Shown here piece by piece: positions 42,434 to 52,789 of a stretch of DNA of 64,000 nucleotides; positions within the stretch are counted from its first letter, which is position 1, and every line of letters begins with the position of its first letter. The translations under genes and the position numbers were made by a program. The DNA comes from Mesostigma viride (Eukaryota > Streptophyta > Mesostigmatophyceae > Mesostigmatales > Mesostigmataceae): the NCBI GenBank assembly GCA_009746045.1, contig RPFO01000103.1:2638738-2702737 (forward strand). The letters run 5' to 3'. The notes beneath the pieces are model-generated. The model was given only the letters and a program-made list of their open reading frames with translations. It did no database searches and had not been told where the DNA came from.

Positions 42434-43049
42434 AGTTGAGTGAGAGTTTACCACCGAGGGAATCCATGGCTCTTGCAGGAAAGTTGCCTTTATTATAATA
42501 AGCAAACACAGACGTAAGTCACGTCAAGTCCGAGACTGCACGTAGCACAGACGACAGGGTCGTTGTGCCAAGAGAGCGTGCACGCAAGAGCTAGCGTCCC
42601 GGTGCGACCAAGTCACACATATAGCTTGCTAGGGACGCGTCCAAGTATTCAGCTGTACTGTCACAGCTGAACTGTCAATCAATTGATTACACGGACTCTG
42701 GCACGCCTTTGGCGCGCAGATCTATCAATTGTCCATACGGCTAGTCCTGTGGACCTATCCGTACATTACTCAGCACCAATTGTCTCATAGGTCCTGGCGC
42801 GCTACAGCACGCCTACCTATCAATTGACTATCAAGTCCTGTACAAGTCCTGTCAACGTCCTGCGGACTATCAAAGTGACACTTGTACATCCTGTGTCCGT
42901 ACGCGCCCACAGTGGCGCGCCGGGTACTGTCGGCACAGCCTAGGAAATGTCATAACTTTTACGTCCCGTATCCAAATGAGGCGTTTAAGGTGCCGTTGGA
43001 AAGAGCGTAACAATCTCTATCCACCTAACGTAAATCCTTTACGTTAACT
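42434..43049 (-). repeat. Copia B 5' LTR
   Basis: 616-bp partner of 17,940-18,555. One visible difference is cctaggaaatgtc for cctaggaaacgtc. TTATC follows at 43,050-43,054. No standard TGG-type primer-binding site is seen directly inside it. Confidence 0.92.
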
Positions 43050-44329
43050 TTATCCCACGGGATGAGACAGTCCCTATGCTCCCAGTGCACCTTCGCCCGC
43101 CTATGCACCCAGTCCAAATCCACCACCATGCCTGGCCCTTGCATCTGCCCCCGCTTGCCAAAGGAATTCTCCTTGTGAAACAAGACCAACTCCCCCAGCT
43201 CCCACTCCTGCGACAAGTCAGGCTGGGTGCGGTCTAACTGCCGCCTAACCTCGGCGGTGGTAGCGAGGTGGGCCTCCCAATGGTCTGCCACGTCCGGAGG
43301 GTAAATGCCCGACTGCAGCCCCCGCGCGGTAATAAGACCTAGTCCCTGGGGCAGCTTGAAAAGCACCTGGCTGTTGTACTTGTCCATGAGCAAGCGGCAC
43401 CACAGCGCGCGTTGTGCATAAGGCTGCCCCGCGGGCGCTTGAATCCTACCCCGCTGGCCTGCTGCTTGGCTGCCATGCCCTTTACGCTGCTGATGTGCCT
43501 ATCAATCAGCCCCAAGTTGCCATGGTCCTGCCGCCCAGCAATAACCACCATCTCACAGCCCTCCCGCCCCACAATGCAGTCAAATTGTTGGTCCAACATG
43601 ACCTCAGAAATGGGAAAGAAGTGAGACATGGCAATGCGCAGCCCCCGCCACAAGGACTCCTCTACCATGCTTGGCAGGGGCGCGATGGCTAGGAACTTGG
43701 TGTAGCGATCCATCAAGACCAAATAATAGTCCCCCTCCTCCAAATGCATGACATCCCCCACTAACCTCCCCCGGTACAGGGAAGGAGTCTTAGCATGCCA
43801 GCGCCTACGCTTCTTCCTGACACTGGCGCATGCGTGCATGGCATGCACTCCTCTAACTCAGCCTGCATGAGCGACCTTCAACCCCGGCGCCCGGCCCCAT
43901 AAGCCGAGTCGCCCAGTCTAGCGTTTGCCCCGCCACATTACCCACCGCAAGGTGAATCTGGTGAGCAAGCATCCGCAATCCTATGGCCGTGGGGGTGGTG
44001 CCATCCCCTTCTATGCTAGGCACCTGCCCCGCCAAGCTCTCTGCATGTGCATTCCTGCGCATGTCGGCAATGTGCTCTAGTGAGGCCTTACTGAGGCGGC
44101 GACCCAACTCCACGTCTACGTGAGGGGCTACCTCGGCATCTGCCGGCACTATCTCACCTGAAGGGGTGAGCTCCGGTAGGGCGTGTTCAGGCTCTATTGC
44201 GACCACGCTGGGCACGCACTCCTGATCAGCTGCAGCACTAGTTTCACTTCCATCCTGAACCACTGACGTGGGAACATTAGGACTACAAGGCACAGCATCC
44301 TCACGCCTAGCCGACTCACCGCGACACAC
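43050..44329 (-). pseudogene. pol: Copia A integrase
   Basis: Minus-strand pieces: 43,853-44,329 (N-terminal part; SLEHIADMRRNAHAESLAG), 43,339-43,848 (catalytic core; GDVMHLEEGDYYLVLMDRYT, SEVMLDQQFDCIVG, LGLIDRHISSVKGM) and 43,050-43,393 (C-terminal part; QEWELGELVLFHKENSFGKR, then MVVDLDWVHRRAKVHWEH, ending ...CLIPWDK at the copia B insertion). The third active-site position reads D (LIDRH) where copia B has E (AIERA). Frame changes near 43,390 and 43,850 break the gene. Confidence 0.8.
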
Positions 44330-45594
44330 ATCACCTCTAGGACGTCACTTGGGCATGGCTGGCCGTGGGGCGCGGCATGTGTTGGGGTCGTGTCCAGGAA
44401 GCCGAACCGGCCAGCAGCGCCGGCACACTCGAGTCGCCTTGCCGAGGTCCAGCCGCAGCGTGCAGTTGGCCTCGGTGTGCCCCACCACGCCGGTGCACCG
44501 CTCGCAGACGACCTTCTCCTTGGGGCCGCCACCCTGCTGCTGTGGCTGCCTGCCAGCGCCGCCCTCCTGTCGAGGCTGCTTGCCCTGACCGCCTCCCGGC
44601 CCGCGTTTGCTGGACGCGTTCTGCATGGTTGTGCCGACCACCGCGAGCTCGGCGTTTGCCATGCACCCAACATTCGCACCACGTTGTCGGCCACCGTCGT
44701 GGACAGCTGGGTAACAAGAGTAGTCAAGCTAGTCCGACAGAGAAGCTGCTGGCGGGGTCGTATAGCAGGCACAGGGTTTACCTGAGCAACTGTCGGCAGC
44801 TTGTTGTTACGCCTGGGGCCGCCCCGGTCCTTGAACATCTCTCGGAGGTGCGCCATGGCTGCGTTGAACCGTTTCTGGTCGTCCGGGGTGCCCACTACCA
44901 CGGAAGAAGCTAGTGCAATTTTCATGCCGAGACCGGCCTTGAGGCATTGGCACGGCTCTCTGGCGTCAGCCCCAGCGCATCCGGCCAGAACTGCGCTGAG
45001 TAAATATTCACTACTCATGTGCTTCAAGACACCCTTGCTCCGGACCTGGGTCGCGAATCTGGCCATGTCCGAGCTGAGGTAATTGGGGTCAAGCGACAGG
45101 TTGCGCACTAGCGCCTGCCCCAGTGCCCCTCGATCCTTTTCCTCGTCAGGAAAGCTTGAGGTGTCCAGCACCTCCTGCAGGGCCTTCACCGTGTCGGGCC
45201 AGGTCCACGCCTCTTTGCTGGCGTTGATAATGACCCCTGACTGAGTCGCACGTCCGCATTACCCGTAGCCTCGTTGCATATACCTCTGACCGGCGCAGCT
45301 TGGTGAGGAAAACTGCGTCAGACAGTTCGTTGTAGTCCTGCCGGAGCTCGCCCAGGCTGTAATAAACTCCTCCACGGCGGGCGGCGTCAGAATTTCTGGC
45401 AGCTTACTTGGCAGCTCTTCTTTCTTGAAAACTTTCCGGGCAGTTGGTGCTGACTGCTGCCCCGGAGCTGTGCTGGCCGAGCCACCAGCTGGCCCAGTCG
45501 CCACGGTGGTTGCGCCACTCCCATCCGCCGGAGTTGAAGCTTGCGTTCCCTGGTCCTGAGTTGGAGCTGGCGTTCGCTCCGCGCCACGCGCCAT
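44194..45594 (-). pseudogene. gag: Copia A gag with two zinc knuckles
   Basis: Starts MARGAERTPAPTQDQG at about 45,594, 48 bp inside the 5' LTR, and runs to 45,259. 44,600-45,189 continues the capsid (MKALQEVLDTSSFPDEEKD, LGMKIALASSVVVGTPDDQK). 44,345-44,662, in another frame, carries two knuckles, CERCTGVVGHTEANC and CRRCWPVRLPGHDPNTC, within a Q/G-rich context. The two-knuckle arrangement differs from the single knuckle of copia B. Confidence 0.78.
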
Positions 45595-45641
45595 GAGCCC
45601 AGAAAAAGGGGTCAGCGGAAATGTTGACTGTTGTGAATACA

Positions 45642-46088
45642 AGTTGAATGCCCTTCACCGCTGGCTAGCACGCCGGCGATGGAGACGGGATTTTTGTTGT
45701 TTGGGGAACCGATTGTGGGAGGCTGAGCCCGCAGCCGCCACTGATTGCTATTGAACCCTTGCAGCTGCCGGCCAGCTGGCCGCAAGGAGCTCAGCGGCGC
45801 GGCGCTAACCGATAAGGCATGCTCGAGCCTCTAACCCGAGACTACCGGTAGGCTAGCTACCCGATAGTGCATGCTCAAGCCTCTAACCCGAGACTACCGG
45901 CACTCAGCGGATCTGTGCTACCGAGGGCGACGGTTCTCTGACGTATACCGACCCAGCGCGCACTGGCTTCCGTACCTTGCTTAGGCACCGACTAGCATAT
46001 CTAGACACCAATCTTTGATGCCCACCTAACTAGGCGTCCGGGCCGGCGACTACCGGCCGGCGGATAGATGCCACTCGGGAGCACAACT
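45642..46088 (-). repeat. Copia A 5' LTR
   Basis: 447-bp partner of 14,066-14,496. It has more differences than the copia B pair (for example an extra ctagctac block and gctggctagcac for gcgggcttgcac), so copia A is older than copia B. CCATA follows at 46,089. Confidence 0.9.
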
Positions 46089-46510
46089 CCATAAGGTGAA
46101 GCCTGCGGAGTCCATGGCGGCACCAACACATACCCGACTGGCCGTGACGGGCCGGGCTGCGCTTGTACCCACGGGGAGGGCTCCATGCTCGGAAGAGGGA
46201 GAACACCTGGACCATCTGGACATGGTTGCTCAGGTTGGTACGCCTGCTCGTGGGAGGTCGGGTCGGCCTCAACCGGGTAAGACTCAGCATGCGTGAACTC
46301 AGGGTTCTCCTCATACTCTTCTTCGTACTGGCCCTCTTCATCCTGTTCCTCCTCATAATCCTCCTCCTCATATAATGCTCGATCCTCCTCATGTTGCTCC
46401 TCCGGTTCATAGTCTGATTCTTCCTCAATCGGTACTTTCACGGGGACGCTTCCACCCGGATTGCGTGGCGGGCTGGGGTTCCTCTGCAGTTCTTTGCCGC
46501 GTGGTGACAT
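46089..46510 (-). pseudogene. Unidentified reading frame Z, upstream half
   Basis: Starts MSPRGKELQRNPSPPRNPGG at 46,510 and has a long acidic tract (EEESDYEPEEQHEEDRALYE and following), then a proline/tyrosine-rich part ending PWTPQASPYG at the copia A insertion. It resumes at 14,060. A GTAAGC donor-like word and a pyrimidine-rich TGTCGACAG acceptor-like word lie between the gypsy C chromodomain and this ATG, so it could be a spliced extension of that polyprotein. It may equally be an independent gag or host gene. Confidence 0.45.
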
Positions 46511-46579
46511 CTGTCGACAGGGGAGGGGACAACCAGCCGAACGCACAACAATCCAGGAACTTCCGTGAGCTTACTTGTT

Positions 46580-48255
46580 TTTGAGAGAGGCCTTGTGTAT
46601 TCAGACAACAGACGGGCACACGTACCTTCTAATTCCTTCTCGGAGAACCAGCTGTTCTCCACATCTGTTCTGGAATACATCCATTTGACGCGGTATTGGC
46701 GGAACCCTTCTTGCCGTCGCGGTGGCCAATGATTGCCGCCACTTCATCCTCCACGTCTCCCGTCTCTGGATTGTTCTCCAAGGGCGCCGGAGGGGTCTCC
46801 CATCCCTGGAACGAGCTCTGGCGGTAGTGAGCTTGAGTTGATTGCGGTGGAAACACCGGAGGTGCCCCACCAATGGTTTCAGGGACAGCTACGCGAAAGG
46901 TAACATCACCGCGCTGCTCCACTACCTTATAAGGTCCAAGGAAGTGAGGGCGCAGTTTTACCTTGAGATCAGCTTCGACCTTGTGAGAAAAACGGCCGAG
47001 CTGGGGACCTTCTACCAGGACAAGATCGCCTACCTGAATAGTAGGCGGGGTGCGACGGTCAAGGGAAGCGCGGATGCGGGCCTGATGTACTTTTGTCGAG
47101 CGGCACGATAGCCGATCACTGCGCTCTCATGGGACATCTTACTCAACAGCTCATTTACACCCTGAACATGGTGCTGCGCTGGAGTGTGTCCTGGGTAAGA
47201 AGGGGACTAGTCAGCAAATCCGTGGGAGTCAATGGGTGCTGTCCAGTATCGAGCAGAAAGGGGGTCATCCCATGAGCAGAATGTGGAGAGTTGTTGAGGG
47301 AGAACTCTACTATGAGGGGTAAGTAATCCTCCCAATCACCACCATCACTACTCACATAATGCTTGAGGGCCTCCTCAACCACACGGTTAAGACGCTCAAC
47401 CAAATGGGAGGACGAACTGTAGTATGTAGGCGGTGCCAAGAAGGTGTACCTTGGTGCCCAAGGCTGCGAAGAACTCTCAATGCCAGAAAGAGGCAGTGAA
47501 CACCTTATAGTTTATCACGATCAGCAATGACCTGCCGGCTGAGACCATGAAATCTGAAAACGTTCTGCAGCCGGTATAATAGGGCACAGTCACGGGAGGT
47601 GAGAGTCATGGGGACATGGCACCAAGTGGCAGCGCCTGGTAAGGCGGTCCACAAAAATGAGGATCTGAGAATTGCCCTTAGGGGACTTCTTTAATGGGCC
47701 CACGAAGTCCATCATAATGCTGTCCCACGGGCGCAACGGGTAAGGATTCTCTTGGGGCTCCGCTTGGGAACCTGTATTATTACGGGGCTTCATCATAATC
47801 TGACAAGACTGGCACGTACGAACGTATTCCTCGGCGTCGTGGCGCATGTGTGGCCAGTAGTACGACCGGCGGAGGATCTCCACAAGGCGCTGGGAGTTCT
47901 TGTGACCGCCCAGAGCAGCGTCGTGGAGCTCGTAAAGAAGGCATGGGCGACATAAGGCTGGAACGTACAATTTCCACGCTCCAGAGGGGAGCTGGACGTA
48001 CAGAAAGCCTCCCTCGAACCGACAAGGATAGTCTCCCATCCGTTGGGGGTGAGCTGCTACAGCGGCTTGTGCCTCTGGCTCGGTTACCGTGAAACGACTA
48101 ATCAGCCGCTCGAGGTCAGAGTCAGGCATGGCGACGTCGGGGTCAGCTTTTGGCTTGAAAACGTCAGCCGCAGCCTTACCGAACAACAGGGGCTCCCCCA
48201 CAGGTTCTAAAGGTTTATAAACCTGTTTGGCCACATGACAGAGAGGGACGCGCAA
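46580..48255 (-). pseudogene. pol: Gypsy C: chromovirus integrase and chromodomain fragment
   Basis: 47,590-48,255: linker (DSDLERLISRFTVTEPEAQA), zinc-binding region (ELHDAALGGHKNSQRL, RTCQSCQIM) and start of the core (SIMMDFVGPL, IFVDRLTRRCHLVPC). 47,155-47,439: second part of the core (SSSHLVERLNRVVEEALKHY, VEFSLNNSPHSAHGMTPF). 46,629 to about 47,095: GPY/F region (LKVKLRPHFLGPYKVVEQRG) and chromodomain start (DVEDEVAAIIGHRDG). One frame change later: FRQYRVKWMYSRTDVENSWF and ELEGTCARLLSEYTRPL. The match to gypsy 1 is continuous. RT and gag are absent to the right, so the copy is 5'-truncated. Confidence 0.88.
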
Positions 48256-49233
48256 AAGATTTTGTTCTCTGGGTCAGATTCCTCCCCCCCTATACCGGAG
48301 GTACAGGCCTGCCCTCAGGCGCACTCAAGAGGACAATAGGACTGCAAGTCGGGCAGGGCCATGGGGACATGAAATAATTATCATGATATTCCTCGGTGTC
48401 CGGGGTAGCACCATAGGATGGTACAATTCAGTGTATAGGCATACGCAATACGCAATATGCAATCGTACGGGGCCCATGGGTATTGGGTATAATACGCTCG
48501 TACGGGGTATAAAACGCAAATCGTACGGTGACTCTTGGAAATGCTGTTTTTTGCATGGTTCAGGGGGTTCTTCAACATTCTGACCAATAAGGCATGTTTC
48601 CTTTGTGTTCTTGCAACACCACTAGTTGCCTTCATTTAGCACATCATCACATAATATTGGCATTGCCGTCACTGCCTACAAATACAAGCATTGTACGTCA
48701 GTTGTTATTAATAATGTCTGTTATTAAAAGCACAAAAAAACAAAGTTGTATGCACAATCAGTGCACACCTGAAAAGGATAATAACACAAGTAGATATGCA
48801 TGCACATTGACACTTGCAGTGGTATATAGAGATCGCTGCCACCATTACTGTATGTTGAAGTTAAAAACCCATGCCATCACTGCATGGAATGGCTATACTA
48901 GGACTGAAATACTGCACATGGTCAGTTGGCCGACTATAGCTTGCCAAATGTAGTAACTGATAAGACATTGTGCAAGAAACAGACTCGTGGTAGGCCACCA
49001 CTATTGATCTAGATGAAACAAGAATCCACATGGACTGCCAGCAATGTGGCTAGCGTGCAGGCCACGATGCATGCAAGCACCCCGACCCAGCTTCCCTAAA
49101 ACATTTTCACATATGGTACGGTGGCTGACTAGCAGCAGCCAGCATGGCTAAATAAGGCATTAGGTGCATCGTGAGTCACACCAAGTACCCAGCAGCTGCA
49201 ATAACCGTCACCACATGTCCTGGCATGGGCTCT
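48256..49233. other. Non-coding stretch, AT-richer
   Basis: No coding domain seen. A cgtacgggg/cgtacggtga word occurs three times between 48,463 and 48,532, once next to ggtataaaacgc, which is TATA-like and might be an element promoter. The remainder is featureless to me. Confidence 0.4.
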
Positions 49234-49725
49234 TTAGTCATCGTACACAGACGCCTTGATTTTGTTCAGGGAACGAAGGTTGTGGCACACATAGACCATC
49301 TTGTTCAGGGTCTCATCACTCATCCTGTTGCGCCTCAAGCCCTTGAGCCACCCAGCCGTGCTGTTTACCCGCTCCACGGCTGAATTGGATACTGGTTGGG
49401 CCAGCAGCGCTTGACAGCCACGCGCTGCAACTCAGGGACACCTCAGCCCCCCAGGTCAGCCACCACTCGTAGGGCTCGACCACAAAGACCCCCGGCTTCC
49501 CCTCCTGTTCAACTCCGCACAGCTTGGCTTGCTTCCAGGCATCCTCGTCTGCAAAGTCGCCCTGCCTCCCGAAGTAGTCGTTCAGCTAGCTGGCGCATGG
49601 CGATGCCTGCTTTGTCACCTGGGCCATGCACCGCCCTGCAGCAGTCGCGAAAGCCCTTCATGGCTTTTACATCCGGCGGACTGCCGGCTGCGAAAGACCT
49701 ACTACACCTGATCCACGACTGAATG
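49234..49725 (-). pseudogene. hAT-type transposase C-terminal fragment
   Basis: On the minus strand, three frames join as FAAGSPPDVKAMKGFRDCCR, then DYFGRQGDFADEDAWKQAK and VVEPYEWWLTWGAEVPELQR, then QPVSNSAVERVNSTAGWLKG and RNRMSDETLNKMVYVCHNLR, to a stop at 49,234-49,236. The SNSAVERVNS and RNRMS...LNKMVYVCHNLR signature is the C-terminal dimerisation region of hAT transposases. Two frameshifts and the missing N-terminus make it a relic. I found no terminal inverted repeats for it. Confidence 0.65.
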
Positions 49726-49739
49726 TCGTGGACGATGGT

Positions 49740-50375
49740 CGGCTGGACTAATCAGAACTCGTGTCCCTGGAACGGAATACTCATACAAATATCACGTCGT
49801 TCTGCATCCGGATATTGACATGTAGCTTTTATTGACCAGAACCGAAATCCATGTTAAATCCTAGTCCGCGGGCGTTGCCCCCTCGGAAAGTAGACGTGAG
49901 TCACTTTATGCCATTGCAATTAACCGAGAGAGAGTAGGTAAATATAACACCAACACCTATATTCGAAGACGATGCACAATGTGAGCATGCATGATGCATA
50001 GATAGATGATCGACCCACGTACAACCGGCCCAACAATGATATACTCACGATCGTGGACTGTTTCGGAATAGCAGTGGGTTGAAACCCACTCTCCCGATTA
50101 GCCACGAATGATAAAACACTGGAATGTGTTGTAAACCTGAAAGCCACCGGACTAGCTACAAATGGGCGTACACTGAAAAATGCCCTAGACTATGTAAGGC
50201 TCAGCCCACCACGTGGCTCGGCCTAGCTAGCCGGCGCTACACCACAGCGCCGGGCCCTGACCTACACATAATGTGGTATTAAAAGCAACGTAGGTCAACC
50301 CCTTGGAAAAAGGGTGCGTAACTAGTTACACAAATCTGACGACAGTAAGCATGGGTCGAGCACGTACCCCGCCCC
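49740..50375. other. Spacer without recognisable features
   Basis: Short frames only. I see no repeat or domain. Confidence 0.4.
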
Positions 50376-52060
50376 GTGGATAGGGGAGTACATGTAGTTC
50401 CACCGTTCCTCGATCACCTTCTGCGGCCTCTCCTGCAGGGTCACTCGATCGTGGGTAGCCCAGGGATCTTCTTGGCTTTCTCCTTCAGATCAAACATACA
50501 TGCGGTAGTAGATCTTGCCCGTGCCTGGCAAGGCACGTGTACATGCAGGCTATCCTGGGCTCATGTCAAGGAAAGAAGGCCACATGCAATCTGGCCTGCA
50601 GACGGGCCTGGCCCTCCCTGGTGGTTTGAGGAGCCGGCTCAGAGCCAGGCAGCAGCTGCTAACACTCCTGTTGTGGATGATGGCCTGTCCCTACTGGAAG
50701 ATGTGGAGCAGGATGAGGCTGCTGAGATCCCTGTCACAAGGCCGGAGCAGGCGGGGCTGCCACCTAAGGCCCATGCGCCTCTAATGGCGGATATGTCATC
50801 CGAGCACTCATGCACAACAAGCATGCATGATCCCAAGGTATCCAAGCTCACGGGATGGGGGTCGTGTTGGGCAGCAACTATGGAGGTAGATACCAACTCA
50901 CAGGTGTCTGTCATCAGGGAAGAGGATGCTGTAGGCTTGCAGATGTCCAAACCCAGTTGCCCTGCTGTGTCTGATTTCTCAGGAAAGGTGTCCATGAAGA
51001 TCCTAGTAGGGGAGGTGAGTGTGCCTGTCTTATAGGGGTGCCCACCACGTTCTGTGTGGTAGAGGGCTATCAGGGGCCTGCCATCCTGGGTCAGAACTTC
51101 TTGTGCATGCCAGGGGTCATAGCTTGACCTCTGATGAGTTGGCACTAGAAGGCAGAGGCAGCCTCCCCCTTCAAAGATATCACCATTCCCAGGGTCTCGC
51201 TGTGGCGGTCAAGGCTGTTCAGAGTCAGCATGTTGAGGGTCCCCAAGGTCTGACAGACAGACAGGAGCCCATAGCTGAGGACCTGTTGATTATCCCAACC
51301 ACCTTTGATCCACGGCAGTTGGGGGTGCACAGGTACCAGATATAGCTGCTCACAGTCCTATTCACTGGCGCCAGCTAGTCGAGATGATGCAAAGCCCCAA
51401 GATGGCTAAGGCATGGAGATGGACTCTTGGCTTTGTAGCCTCTGGGCATGAGTGGATAGTTTCCAACTGTGCAGAGTCTGTGGATGAGCTGCCAAAAGTT
51501 CACCAGCTGCTCAGGTTGATGTTTGTCCTCAAGCTCAATGAGGTGGATGGTGTCCAGGTGCCACATGTAAGGCCAGTTGTAACCGAGTATCATGGCACTG
51601 GCCAGCTGCATGTCAATGTCAGACGAGGAGCTCTACACTCGGCCACGCGTACGGATGCTGCATGATGCACGTGGAGGATTCTGCTGTTTATATTTCTGTC
51701 TTTTCTGGTCAAGGGTGTGCCCTATAGCTCTGTGCTGATTGATTTCAATCAAGAGAGCTTTTCTTAAGGGTGATCAAGATCAGGCTAGGGAGACTTGGCG
51801 TGATATCCCTCCTTTCTTTGTGACCGTGCCTGCTGTGTGGAGAGCAGAGATAATGGCCAGATACTCTGAGAATTCATAAAGGGTTGGAAGGTCTCAGGTC
51901 CAGTCCCATAATCTGGAGGAAGAGCCTAGAGAAGTTTCTCAAGAACACCTGTGGCTTTTCTGTGTCTCCAGTGGACCCCTATCTGTTCCAGAGGATATGA
52001 AGGCCTCCCTGTCTTTGCCTCCCTGCATGGTGATCGGACGTGCATCTCATGGGTCCACCT
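50376..52060 (+). pseudogene. Decayed plus-strand relative of copia B (integrase end, protease, RT)
   Basis: 50,376-51,035 ends in the protease-like start TMEVDTNSQVSVIREEDAVG and VSDFSGKVSMKILVGEV. After a break, TTFCVVEGYQGPAILGQNF follows at about 51,047-51,110. RT starts at about 51,470 (ELPKVHQLLRLMFVLKLNEV, VPHVRPVVTEYHGTG), and an out-of-frame GLEGLRSSPIIWRKSLEKFL is at about 51,880-51,950. It ends at a degenerate catalytic box, ASLHGDR. The integrase-protease-RT order and the DTNS motif match copia B although the nucleotide sequences have clearly diverged. Confidence 0.82.
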
Positions 52061-52600
52061 GCAGCCCAAGATGAGCTACAGTAAGAGGAGTGATCGGACC
52101 TCAGTGCAGAAGCATTAATTAATTCATAATCATGTAGACTGCGTCACGTACAGAAGCGTGGTTGCGGGGCCACTATCTCAACAGTAGTTTCAGCATGACT
52201 GACGTCTGAGGGACAGGTCTGCCAACAGGAGGAAAAAGTGGTTTGGCGACTTGGGTTTTATGTTTTTTGCAAATTACTTAGCCCTAATTGGGAGAAGACA
52301 AGTGTACAACACGGAAAACCGCATGTTGCGGGACGGAGAAGACAAGCATGGAGGACTCCAATAGGTACGTAAAACCGTCCGGCCGGTCAGTGAACCTTGA
52401 CGGGGTAACATAATAACACCAGGACATGATGACACCAGGATAGCCACGAGCCACGAGGTAGCCATGGCTGACGGCGGAGCTCATAACTTTCACATCTGGG
52501 CACCAAATTCGGCTGTGAATATCACAATCGCTTCGTCTTTCTAAGACGCCCACGCTGCATGATATAATTTTCCGAAGCTATTAGTAATGCAATATATGGC
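52061..52600. other. Spacer without recognisable features
   Basis: AT-rich stretch with short frames; nothing recognised. Confidence 0.4.
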
Positions 52601-52789
52601 AAGCACTGACGCTCCTCCGCGCAACGCAGCCTGGCGGCTGCGCTCAGCCCTGAAAATACGTACGTCTGCAGCTCCGGCTGCAGCTTCGCCATCCGGCCCA
52701 GAAGGCAACTGCGCCACTAGCCAAGCCCTAGTCAATCGCCCAGCACCCCCCCAGGCTTGCCTCGCTCGCAGCGTTGCCTGAGCCCAAGC

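Larger units (their letters stand above)
17940..43049 (-). mobile_element. Copia B: younger copia-like element, nested in copia A
   Basis: Two 616-bp LTRs (17,940-18,555 and 42,434-43,049) that I could distinguish at very few positions are flanked by TTATC (17,935-17,939 and 43,050-43,054). Excision restores the copia A frame ...CLIPWDKVYRYK. Minus-strand order: LTR, an extra ORF, gag, integrase, protease-like domain, RT, then (after the inserted gypsy complex) RNase H, polypurine tract, LTR. The apparent length of 25.1 kb includes the gypsy complex and an apparent duplication of about 6.1 kb. Confidence 0.92.
14066..46088 (-). mobile_element. Copia A: copia-like element, interrupted by nested insertions
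   Basis: LTRs at 14,066-14,496 and 45,642-46,088 share AGTTG...CAACT termini, and CCATA duplications (14,061-14,065 and 46,089-46,093) flank the whole. Read on the minus strand after removing the nested DNA, the order is LTR, gag with two zinc knuckles, integrase, protease-like domain, RT, RNase H, polypurine tract, LTR. It is interrupted by copia B at 17,940-43,049 and by a TRIM at 16,633-17,182, and carries frameshifts. Its own sequence totals about 6.4 kb. Confidence 0.9.

Noticed and set aside
46438-46680. Separate small gene MYSRTDVENSWF
   Set aside because: It is the second half of the gypsy C chromodomain after one frame change.
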